Source: Lichenicola sp964247725
GTDB taxonomy: Bacteria; Pseudomonadota; Alphaproteobacteria; Acetobacterales; Acetobacteraceae
Length of the DNA: 64,000 nt
Direction: 5' to 3'
Assembly: GCA_964247725.1 (NCBI GenBank)
Contig: CAXTVM010000001.1
Span: forward strand, 1 to 64,000
Shown here: positions 1 through 6,716 of the stretch, one piece after another
How the letters are laid out: the number at the start of each line of letters is the position of its first letter
Position numbering within the stretch: the first letter of the stretch is position 1
Position numbers and translations under genes: made by a program
Notes under the pieces: generated by a model
Told to the model about the DNA's origin: nothing
The model's database searches: none
What the model saw: the letters and a program-made list of their open reading frames with translations, nothing else

Positions 1-7
1 AGATTGC

Positions 8-55
8 TGGTCGGAGTGAGAGGATTCGAACCTCCGGCCCCTGCGTCCCGAACAC
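8..55. repeat. Left prophage attachment site (tRNA-Pro 3' fragment)
   Basis: This 48-bp stretch is identical to 59078-59125, which lies inside the intact tRNA-Pro on the right. It carries the CCA end, acceptor 3' strand, T arm and part of the anticodon arm in reverse orientation, then diverges at base 56. It is the original chromosomal 3' end of the tRNA, displaced when the phage copy rebuilt the gene. Only 7 bases of flanking host DNA lie to its left. Confidence 0.95.
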
Positions 56-321
56 GTCGGACTGACGAACGAGATCATCGGTTTCGCCTGTTTTATGCAC
101 AGGATGAACGCCTTGATGCGTCACGTGCGATCTGATGTTTCGAGGCACGCTGGTACATCGGGACGACCAAGCACTGTTGCATCTTCGTGCCCGCGGCGGA
201 GGACTTGTTCTGTTATTGTTCCGGCGGCAGGATCGAGCGGTCCGGTCTCCCGCCGCTTGGGGCGTATCTGCCGACTCCGGCCGGTCACGCAGCCTTAATC
301 CTGGTCACCTACCCTCCTCGC
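56..321. other. Prophage left end, no gene seen
   Basis: About 270 bases between the attachment site and the first possible small gene. Reading frames here are short and overlap each other, and I see no ribosome binding site or recognisable domain. It may contain integrase arm-binding sequences, but none was identified. Confidence 0.4.
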
Positions 322-534
322 ATGCGTATCTCCCTCCGCCGCCGCCAGCCGCCCGGTGAGTGGGCACCGCTTCCATACGAGGAGGCGATCCTTGTGCCCG
401 AGCCGGTCTGGCCGGACTGGTCCGGCGCGCTGACTGCGGACGGCCGCGGCTTCTTGGCGCAGCAGTCGCAAAAGCCGCCACCCCTGGCTCCCATCGCGGA
501 GCGGGCGCGGATGCTGCGCCGACGGCGGCCATAG
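322..534 (+). CDS. Possible small protein, 70 aa, unknown
   Basis: An ATG at 322 opens a 70-residue frame rich in Arg and Pro that ends 12 bases before the next rightward frame. No clear ribosome binding site precedes it and no domain is recognised. It could be a spurious frame in GC-rich DNA. It is listed because it is colinear with the better supported gene at 547. Confidence 0.25.
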   Translation: MRISLRRRQPPGEWAPLPYEEAILVPEPVWPDWSGALTADGRGFLAQQSQKPPPLAPIAERARMLRRRRP

Positions 535-546
535 GCCCACGGTCCG

Positions 547-819
547 ATGGGGCACAACGTCTCGGCGCAGAAGGCCGCGGGTTATGTTCGGGCGCAGCTG
601 CTGGCCGGCTATGCCGATTGGCAGATGATCCTGACCTGCGATCATTGCCGTCGCGAGACCCGGCTCGCCGTTCAGACGATCGAGGACCGCTGGCCCGGGC
701 GCTCGGTATCCAAAGCGCTCGGACGCTTCCGCTGCTGCCAATGTCGGCGGGCGCCGGGGCGCGTCGTGATCGAGCTTGGCCGGCGGCAGGTCGTACTGGC
801 AGGGCCCGGATCCTACTAG
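547..819 (+). CDS. Small zinc-ribbon-like protein, 90 aa
   Basis: The protein has two Cys pairs, CDHC near residue 31 and CCQC near residue 63, spaced as in a small zinc ribbon, with basic and amphipathic segments around them. It reads rightward at the far left end, convergent with the adenine methyltransferase whose terminator lies just downstream. Such isolated end genes in prophages are often accessory. The zinc binding is inferred from the Cys spacing alone. Confidence 0.5.
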   Translation: MGHNVSAQKAAGYVRAQLLAGYADWQMILTCDHCRRETRLAVQTIEDRWPGRSVSKALGRFRCCQCRRAPGRVVIELGRRQVVLAGPGSY

Positions 820-844
820 CGCCGGATCGCGGGGCCCCAGACGC

Positions 845-880
845 AAAAAGCCGCCGCCGACCCCAGGGGCCAGCGGCGGC
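845..880 (-). terminator. Rho-independent terminator after the left adenine methyltransferase
   Basis: On the minus strand a GC-rich hairpin (GCCGCCGC arm, GCGGCGGC arm, loop of about 14 bases) is followed directly by TTTTT. It lies 26 bases past the stop of the leftward methyltransferase and probably ends the whole leftward late transcript. Confidence 0.8.
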
Positions 881-905
881 GATGAAATCAGCGCAAGAAA
901 GGCGG

Positions 906-1712
906 TCAGGGCGAGCTGATGATCAGTTCTCCAACCCGACCGTCGCCCTTCTTGCGGGCGAGCGTGTAGGTGGTCTGGACCTCTTCGAGGACGAAGTCGG
1001 CAAAGATCCTCCGGACCTCCGGCCGGTCGTTCAGCGATAGGATGAAGCGGCCCCGGAGCTGGCCCAGCGCAGCGGCGAGACGCTCGAAGTCGGCTCGGCC
1101 GAATACGCCATCCCCATAGTCCCGCTCGCACCCGTAGTACGGCGGATCCAAATAGAACAGCGTCTGCGGCGAGTCGTACTGCGCGATCAGGCGCTCCCAC
1201 GGAAGGCACTCGATCGTGACGCCGCAGAGCCGTTCGTGCACCTCGTCGAGGACCGGCCCGAGCTTGGCCACGTTGAAACCGGCCGGCTCCAGCCTCCGGA
1301 TGCCGAAGTTGCGCCCCGTCACCTTGGCGCCGAAGGCGGTCCGCTGCAGGTAGAGCAGGCGGACAGCCCGCTCCAGGTCCGTCAGGGTGTCCGGTCTGGC
1401 TTCCATCAGCCGCTCGAACTCGGCGCGGCTGGCGATCTGCCACCGCAGCATGTCCATCAGGGGCACGTAGTGCCGCTGCAGGCAGCGGAAGAGCGTCGCG
1501 ACGTCGCGCGAGATGTCGTTGACCACCTCGGCCCGGGCTCGGAAGGGCCGACGGAGGAACACGCCGCCCATGCCCAGGAACGGCTCGACATAGGCGGTGT
1601 GGGGCACGGCGGCGATGCGCTCGATGAGCGTGCGTGCCAGGCGGCGCTTGCCGCCAACGTAAGGCGCCGGCGGCGCCGTGGGCGCCGCCGGTTGCAGGAT
1701 TGAATCCGACAC
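906..1712 (-). CDS. DNA adenine methyltransferase (Dam/D12 class), 268 aa
   Basis: This is an N6-adenine DNA methyltransferase. The AdoMet-binding motif YVGGKRRL is at residues 18-25, the PFLGMGG motif at 44-50 and the catalytic DPPYYG at 189-194, the order typical of the D12/Dam class. The apparent start is GTG at 1712. It is the last gene of the leftward late region and is followed by a strong terminator. A second, diverged enzyme of the same class is encoded at 53769-54668. The likely role is self-methylation against host restriction; the target sequence is unknown. Confidence 0.9.
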   Translation of the reverse strand: MSDSILQPAAPTAPPAPYVGGKRRLARTLIERIAAVPHTAYVEPFLGMGGVFLRRPFRARAEVVNDISRDVATLFRCLQRHYVPLMDMLRWQIASRAEFERLMEARPDTLTDLERAVRLLYLQRTAFGAKVTGRNFGIRRLEPAGFNVAKLGPVLDEVHERLCGVTIECLPWERLIAQYDSPQTLFYLDPPYYGCERDYGDGVFGRADFERLAAALGQLRGRFILSLNDRPEVRRIFADFVLEEVQTTYTLARKKGDGRVGELIISSP

Positions 1713-1900
1713 GATGGTGAGGCCTTAATGCCCCGCCTTCCCGGCCGGGAGGTAGCGGGGCGGTTTATCCGTGCGTGGCTCACCCCCACGCGGCTCGGGG
1801 TGCTTCAACACCCCGACCCCCGTCTCCGGGGGCTCGGACTGCCGCAGATTGGTCCAGAGCGGCCGCCCATGACAAGCGGTACGCGTGGACCCGTCGCGGC
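1713..1900 (-). terminator. Intergenic region with strong hairpins
   Basis: The gap between the small gene at 1901 and the methyltransferase contains a perfect 7-bp stem with a 6-base loop at 1796-1815 and further GC-rich palindromes around 1732-1760. None has a clean T run on the minus strand, so these may attenuate rather than stop leftward transcription. Confidence 0.35.
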
Positions 1901-2197
1901 TCAGGCGGTCGGCGTCACGACCGCGGCATGCGGGATCGAGGCGTGCCAGCCGAGGAACGCCTCGATCGTCGCCAGCACCGCCGCCCAGCCGTGCTCGGCT
2001 GCCAGGTTCTCGGCGATCGCCGTCCCGGTGGTGACCAGCGGGGCGAGCTCCGGGTTGTGGCTCTCGAAGGTGTTGACACCGTGCGCCACGACGGCCTGGG
2101 TCTTGGCGACGAGGGCCGGATCGGCGGTCTCGGCGACGGCCGCGACGGTGCCGGCGATCAGGGCGGCGGCCTGCTGGACGTTGGTCTGGTCGGTCAT
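1901..2197 (-). CDS. Small phage protein, 98 aa, unknown
   Basis: An alanine-rich, mostly helical, soluble-looking protein without signal peptide or membrane segment. Its start overlaps the stop of the preceding gene by 4 bases (ATGA) and an AAGGAG ribosome binding site lies just upstream. It is the last gene of the lysis cassette. No family was recognised; the position suggests a lysis-associated role, but that is inference. Confidence 0.75.
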   Translation of the reverse strand: MTDQTNVQQAAALIAGTVAAVAETADPALVAKTQAVVAHGVNTFESHNPELAPLVTTGTAIAENLAAEHGWAAVLATIEAFLGWHASIPHAAVVTPTA

Positions 2198-2439
2198 GTG
2201 GTCTCCTTGGTGGCGACGGTATCCGCGCCCTGCGTCTGCACGGGCGTCGGATTGGGGGACGGAAGCGGCGCGCGCTCGAGCACGCCGATCAGCGTGGCAC
2301 CGGCCGACGCGAGCATGCCGAAGCCCGCCCAGGTCGGTGAGTGCACGGTGACGATGAGGGCGGCGCCGCAGACGGTGCTGACGATCAGCGCGATCCCGAG
2401 TTTAGTGGTCAGATCGGCGTCTGGACGGCGGACTGTCAT
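2194..2439 (-). CDS. Putative holin, two membrane segments, 81 aa
   Basis: The 81-residue protein has two predicted membrane helices, near residues 13-31 and 37-54, separated by a short turn, and a hydrophilic C-terminus. This matches the size and topology of class II holins, which permeabilise the inner membrane so the endolysin can act. It sits two genes downstream of the GH108 endolysin and overlaps the next gene by ATGA. Assignment rests on topology and context. The membrane protein at 4007-4462 is an alternative holin candidate. Confidence 0.6.
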   Translation of the reverse strand: MTVRRPDADLTTKLGIALIVSTVCGAALIVTVHSPTWAGFGMLASAGATLIGVLERAPLPSPNPTPVQTQGADTVATKETT

Positions 2440-2783
2440 GTGGGCCTCGCATTCGGGGTGACGGTGACGACGCGGGCGGTCGCCAGCAGCAGGGCGTTCG
2501 CCTGCGCCGCCAGCGCAGCGGCCGTGGCGGCGGGCGTGGCCGGCGCCGCCTGCAGCTCGGCCAGCAGCGGCTCGGCGATCGCCAGCGTCGCCTCGACCGC
2601 CAGGCCAAGGCCCGGATCCGCGATTAGCGCCATCTCGGCGACGCCCTTGGCGATGCCGTAGAGGCTGATGGCCCCGGCGGGCGTCAGCACCCCCGTGGCC
2701 TCGCCGACGGCGGTCAGCCCCGCGCAGCCGGGCAGCAGCGCGGCCGTCGCCAGGCCGCCGGCGAGGATCGCACGCCGGTTCAT
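2436..2783 (-). CDS. Lipoprotein, possible outer spanin, 115 aa
   Basis: The N-terminus is a lipoprotein signal with a twin Arg after the initiator region, a hydrophobic stretch and a lipobox LPGC with Cys at residue 20. The mature part is alanine-rich and helical. The start overlaps the endolysin stop (ATGA). A small lipoprotein within a lysis cassette is consistent with an outer-membrane spanin subunit, but at about 96 mature residues it is longer than lambda Rz1 and the spanin role is inferred only from context. Confidence 0.7.
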   Translation of the reverse strand: MNRRAILAGGLATAALLPGCAGLTAVGEATGVLTPAGAISLYGIAKGVAEMALIADPGLGLAVEATLAIAEPLLAELQAAPATPAATAAALAAQANALLLATARVVTVTPNARPT

Positions 2784-3475
2784 GCGGCCACCTTGATGGA
2801 GACCGCGACGGCGGTGCGGCTGAGCGCCTGAGCCACTCCGAAGCGCCGGCCGGCCCGGGCCAGCCAGCCGGCGCCGTAGATCCGGAAGTCGTCGAGGGTG
2901 CGGTAGTCCCTCACCTGCGCCGCATAAAGCGTCGCCAGCAGCGCATCCTCGGCATCCGTCTGCTCGAACGCCTGGCGGGTGTGCGGGCCGAGGACACCGT
3001 CGGCGATGACCCCGAGGCCCTGCTGGAGCGCCACGACGTCGAGCAGAGCCGACGACACCCTGCTGCAGGCGAAGCCGTCGATCGCCGCCAGCGTCGCCGC
3101 CCCGGGCCGGCCATCGGCCTCGAGCCCCAGCACGCGCTGCAGCACCATGACCGACGTCGACGTGCCGCGGTTCCAGCCGTGGTCGATCATCATCAGGTCG
3201 AGGCCGGCCGGCATGGCATCGCCGGCGACGCGGTTCCAGTAGAGGCGGAAAATGACGTCGTGCACCGGGTCGGGCAGCGCCTTCATCCAGGCGCGCGTCA
3301 CCATGTGGTGCATGAAGGAGATCGCCGCCGGCGCGCCGACGCCCTCGGTCGAGCCGATCAGCGTGCCGACGCCGACCTGGCCGCTGGACCAGTTGCCGCT
3401 GTCCCGCGGGTCGTCGCCGTACGGGCCCTCCTCGTGCTTCACGAAGGACCGGCACGGCTCGAAATTGCTCTGCAT
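2780..3475 (-). CDS. Endolysin, GH108 family with C-terminal peptidoglycan-binding region, 231 aa
   Basis: This is a lysozyme-like muramidase that cleaves peptidoglycan at the end of the lytic cycle. The N-terminal region has the GH108 hallmark around residues 13-28 (KHEEGPYGDDPRDSGN), where the Glu is the catalytic acid. A PG-binding-3 type region fills the C-terminal half. No signal peptide is seen, so export should depend on a holin. I chose ATG at 3475 because GGAG lies 5 bases upstream; an in-frame ATG at 3490 sits directly after a terminator T run and has no binding site. Confidence 0.85.
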   Translation of the reverse strand: MQSNFEPCRSFVKHEEGPYGDDPRDSGNWSSGQVGVGTLIGSTEGVGAPAAISFMHHMVTRAWMKALPDPVHDVIFRLYWNRVAGDAMPAGLDLMMIDHGWNRGTSTSVMVLQRVLGLEADGRPGAATLAAIDGFACSRVSSALLDVVALQQGLGVIADGVLGPHTRQAFEQTDAEDALLATLYAAQVRDYRTLDDFRIYGAGWLARAGRRFGVAQALSRTAVAVSIKVAA

Positions 3476-3492
3476 GGATGCTCCGGACATGG

Positions 3493-3513
3493 AAAAGCCG
3501 CCTCGCGGGCGGC
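3493..3513 (-). terminator. Hairpin with T run directly upstream of the endolysin
   Basis: On the minus strand, GCCGCC and GGCGGC pair around a 5-base loop and are followed by TTTT. It lies between the coiled-coil membrane protein and the endolysin, so it would terminate or attenuate the leftward late transcript before the endolysin unless antiterminated. The sequence right after it resembles that of the terminator at 39699-39728. Confidence 0.6.
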
Positions 3514-3563
3514 TGGGCAGACTCGAGCGCCGATGCGCGGCGGATGCGCGACAGCGGCGGCCG

Positions 3564-4010
3564 TCAGCGGCCGCTGAAGTTCCTGCCGTCCAAGCGGTCG
3601 ACCAGCTGGTCGACCCGCTCGTCGACATGCCGCTGCAGCTTGTCCATCCCAGCGCTGATGGACGGGATGGAGGCGACCTTGTCGGTCATGGTGTCCATCT
3701 TGGACTCCATCTTGGTCAGCGCCGCCGTGATCCGCGACTCGAGGCCGGTGATCTCCTCCCGCCGCACCGTCGTGCGGTCGAGGTTCTGAAGCTGGGTTTC
3801 CAGCTTGCCGACAGCCGCCGTGTTCGCGTTGTTGAACGTGTGCAGCTGCTTCGACACGCCCTCGCTGACGGCCTTGCACTCGGCGATACCGAGCTCGCGC
3901 ACGCGGTTGATCTCGGAGTTGACGTATTTCGACGCGCCGAACAGCGCGCCGATGAACGCCACCAGCAGAATGCCCAGGGCGATCATGATCGAGATGGCAT
4001 CGGTACTCAT
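3564..4010 (-). CDS. N-terminally anchored coiled-coil protein, 148 aa
   Basis: One membrane helix spans about residues 6-24, and a long hydrophilic coiled coil follows to the C-terminus. This is the architecture of an inner-membrane spanin (i-spanin), which would pair with the lipoprotein at 2436-2783, although the two genes flank the endolysin instead of being adjacent. The ATG at 4010 overlaps the stop of the preceding gene (ATGA). The spanin role is inference; an unrelated tethered coiled-coil protein cannot be excluded. Confidence 0.65.
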   Translation of the reverse strand: MSTDAISIMIALGILLVAFIGALFGASKYVNSEINRVRELGIAECKAVSEGVSKQLHTFNNANTAAVGKLETQLQNLDRTTVRREEITGLESRITAALTKMESKMDTMTDKVASIPSISAGMDKLQRHVDERVDQLVDRLDGRNFSGR

Positions 4011-4462
4011 CGACGCATCCCCGACCACTGGATCGTGGCCACGACCGAGAAGCTGCCGCACACGAGGCTGAAGCAGCCTGCCGACGACGCCATGTGGGCG
4101 AGCACGCCGCCTATCGTCAGCATCGCACCCCAGAACAGCCAGAGCGCTGCCGTCAGCACCGTCATGGCCGGTCGGCACCAGATCGGCCCCCAGAGCAGCG
4201 ACCAGACGAGCGCCAGGGTGCTCAGCGCCATCGCGGCGCCCATGCCGCCAGCCGGGATCTGCAGGGCGCGCAGCAGCAGGTAGATCGGGCGCGTCTCGTA
4301 GGTGTGTGGCGAGGCGAACAGGGGCAGGCAGGAGGACGCCCCCCAGGCCGCCACGGCGAACAGGAACATGGTCGGGTCACGCCCGCCTAGCTCCCGGACA
4401 GGATCGAGAAGCCTTCCGATCCTGAAACGGCGGAGGTGATGGATCATGGCAGCCAGGTCCAT
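4007..4462 (-). CDS. Polytopic membrane protein, 151 aa, possible holin
   Basis: Four hydrophobic segments are visible, roughly at residues 33-50, 67-92, 98-123 and 130-147. ATG at 4462 is preferred over longer starts because the upstream residues are low-complexity. It is the first gene of the lysis cassette and overlaps the next by ATGA. A role in membrane permeabilisation is plausible from the position, but no family is recognised. Confidence 0.6.
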   Translation of the reverse strand: MDLAAMIHHLRRFRIGRLLDPVRELGGRDPTMFLFAVAAWGASSCLPLFASPHTYETRPIYLLLRALQIPAGGMGAAMALSTLALVWSLLWGPIWCRPAMTVLTAALWLFWGAMLTIGGVLAHMASSAGCFSLVCGSFSVVATIQWSGMRR

Positions 4463-4701
4463 TCTCTTGGTTTCCAGGAGACCCCTGCACCGCCGGAACG
4501 AGGCTGTTCCGGCGGCGAAGCGCTCACTGGTCGATGGCCACGGTCGCCGGGCGGAGCACGTCGATGACCCGGCCGCCCAGCACACGCCTCGTTGCGAGCG
4601 ACGGCGGCCAGGATCGCGTGAACGATCGTGGGGTGCCCGTCACCCGCCACAGCCGAGGTTGCGGCGGTGGCCGGCGGGCATGCCCGCCAGCCCAGGCGCT
4701 G

Positions 4702-6699
4702 CTAGATCACCAGCACGTAGGCGATGCCGGTGGTATCGTTCACAGGCCCGACGACAAGCCTTTTCGTGGCGCCGGCCGCCAGGGAGAGCGAGGTGGTCGA
4801 GCCGTCGGCCAAGGTGTTCTGCGGGCCGCCGTTGTAGTCGGTTCCAAGCGTGATCGTATCAGAGGCACCGGATGTATTCGTGACCGTAGCAATCACGCTT
4901 CCGGGCGGTAGGCCGCTCACTGGCTCGATGGTCATAGTCGCACCAGCCGCGCTCAGGACGAAGTTGTCGCCGATCTGGTTCATGAGCTGAACATTTGCAG
5001 ATGCCGAGGAAACGACAGATGGAGGCGATCCTCCCTTTCTGTTGAGCCCGAACGCATACACCGCCGCAAGCTGATGACCGTTGATCTGCGCCCCACACTG
5101 TGCGGCGTGCAGGCCGTCGCCCAGATACGCGGGAACCGCCGGCCCGCCGGCATCGAGGACACAGTTGTTGACGAGGGCTCCGCCACCATATCCGCCGGAA
5201 GCGGCAGCACCATCGGCGCCGATCCGCGGATCGTTCGCGAAGTCGACGACGAGCGCTCCGGTGGACGCGGCATATTGGCGCAACACCGGGTTGTAGGTGT
5301 CCTTCTGCCTGGTGTCGGCGGAATAGCTCGTGGGCGTGCTCAAGCCGGACGTGGCGCCGCCTATGGCGACGATGTAGCCGTCGTCCGCAGCCTGCCTGGC
5401 GCAACGCGAGAACTCTGCCGCGTCCTGGATGGCGGCATTGACCGTCGAGGTCACGCCTGGCCACCCGAGCTGCCCCGACAAGCCCTGGGACCCGTCCGTC
5501 ACGCCGGCGGTGGCGGCCGAGTTGCCATGTCCCATCAGCACGGCCAGACGAACACCGGTCCCAGGAACGGACAGGGCGTGAAGGGTGCGAGCGCAATACC
5601 CAGATATGTTGAAGCCGGTGTTATTGTCGTTGCCATCCGCCTGCGCCGTGATGGCGACGCCGAGACCGCCGCTTGCCGTAGAGGCGCTGAGGTAGGAGGC
5701 GGCCATGTTGGTGAAAGACTGCGATACGCTCGCCAGGCCGTGACCTGCCTCCCAACTCTCTCCGATACCATTCAGCACGCCAGGAACGTTCGACGCGCCG
5801 TAGTATGGCGAGGAAACTGCTCCCTTGTTCTTCGCCTGATTGATCCATGCCAAATAGTTGTTTGCTTCAATCGCAGCCGAGGCTTGCGTCGTCGAGAATG
5901 AAATACCGTAAACTTTGCCACCGAAGTTGCAGTAACCCGAGTTGGCGGCGCAATTCGTTGTTCCGACCGATACGCCGCCCCACTGGAAGTTTCCACCGGT
6001 TGCAGTCTGCGCGGCCCATGCCGCAGAACTCTGGTTGAACTGCGGGACGACGACACCGTTCAGATACTCGGTCACCTGGCCCGTCGGACTCCAGGTGACA
6101 CCGACGACAAACAACCCGTTGTCGACTGCGCTCAATAGAGATCCGACTTGCGCCAGCGAGGTCCCGCCCGAATTGACTTCCTGGTAGGCCAGCCATTTCG
6201 TTCCGAACCCCTGCGTTCCGCTGCCGGCATAGTTCGGTCGAAGGCCGACCCCGAAAGCGGGGTTGGCGCCCGTGTAGCCAAAGAGCTGAGGAAACTGCGC
6301 TCCCTGCGGATTGGTTGTCGTGACCGCGTTGGAGAACACCATCTCGATGGTGCCTCCGTTCGTGATCTGCAGGCCTGCCGGCTCGTTCATGTAGCTGGTC
6401 GTGTTGGCGGTGAACACCAACGAACCGTCGCCACCGCATACCGGAGGATTGCTGGAAGGCGGCGTGACGGGGAAGTTGCCGGTAGCGTCGACCACGGTGG
6501 CCGGCGTCGCGGTCGAGCCGACGCATTCGTTGAGCAGGTAGCGAGCTTGCAGACCGGCATCCGGTATGAAGCCGTAGGCTGGATTGACGGCGTTCTGCGC
6601 CGACAAGGCGGCGAGCTTCGGATCGAATTGTGCGTGGGCTACGCGCAGCGGGATGACGAATGCCGCGCTTGCAAAGAATAGGTTCTTGAGGCGGTTCAT
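4702..6699 (-). CDS. Tail fibre-associated protein with LamG-like and SGNH-hydrolase-like regions, signal peptide, 665 aa
   Basis: Residues 1-23 form a Sec signal peptide ending AHA-Q. Residues about 40-230 resemble a concanavalin/LamG jelly roll. The rest looks like an SGNH/GDSL hydrolase: GIGESW supplies the early Ser and the late GDGLHA supplies the Asp-His pair. A deacetylase or esterase acting on surface polysaccharide is plausible. The start at 6699 has AGGAG 8 bases upstream. Base composition is somewhat more AT-rich than the neighbouring tail genes, suggesting recent acquisition. An export signal on a virion tip protein is unusual, so it may instead be secreted by the lysogen or lysing cell. 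Confidence 0.65.
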   Translation of the reverse strand: MNRLKNLFFASAAFVIPLRVAHAQFDPKLAALSAQNAVNPAYGFIPDAGLQARYLLNECVGSTATPATVVDATGNFPVTPPSSNPPVCGGDGSLVFTANTTSYMNEPAGLQITNGGTIEMVFSNAVTTTNPQGAQFPQLFGYTGANPAFGVGLRPNYAGSGTQGFGTKWLAYQEVNSGGTSLAQVGSLLSAVDNGLFVVGVTWSPTGQVTEYLNGVVVPQFNQSSAAWAAQTATGGNFQWGGVSVGTTNCAANSGYCNFGGKVYGISFSTTQASAAIEANNYLAWINQAKNKGAVSSPYYGASNVPGVLNGIGESWEAGHGLASVSQSFTNMAASYLSASTASGGLGVAITAQADGNDNNTGFNISGYCARTLHALSVPGTGVRLAVLMGHGNSAATAGVTDGSQGLSGQLGWPGVTSTVNAAIQDAAEFSRCARQAADDGYIVAIGGATSGLSTPTSYSADTRQKDTYNPVLRQYAASTGALVVDFANDPRIGADGAAASGGYGGGALVNNCVLDAGGPAVPAYLGDGLHAAQCGAQINGHQLAAVYAFGLNRKGGSPPSVVSSASANVQLMNQIGDNFVLSAAGATMTIEPVSGLPPGSVIATVTNTSGASDTITLGTDYNGGPQNTLADGSTTSLSLAAGATKRLVVGPVNDTTGIAYVLVI

Positions 6700-6716
6700 G
6701 CTCTCGCTCCTGTTCA

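Noticed and set aside
1236..1703. Long rightward frame opposite the adenine methyltransferase
   Set aside because: It is the antisense shadow of a gene with clear catalytic motifs; many such frames occur throughout this high-GC window.
4463..4701. Possible small leftward gene ending in VLRPATVAIDQ before the membrane protein gene
   Set aside because: Only GTG starts without a binding site and three mutually overlapping frames; not enough to call a gene.
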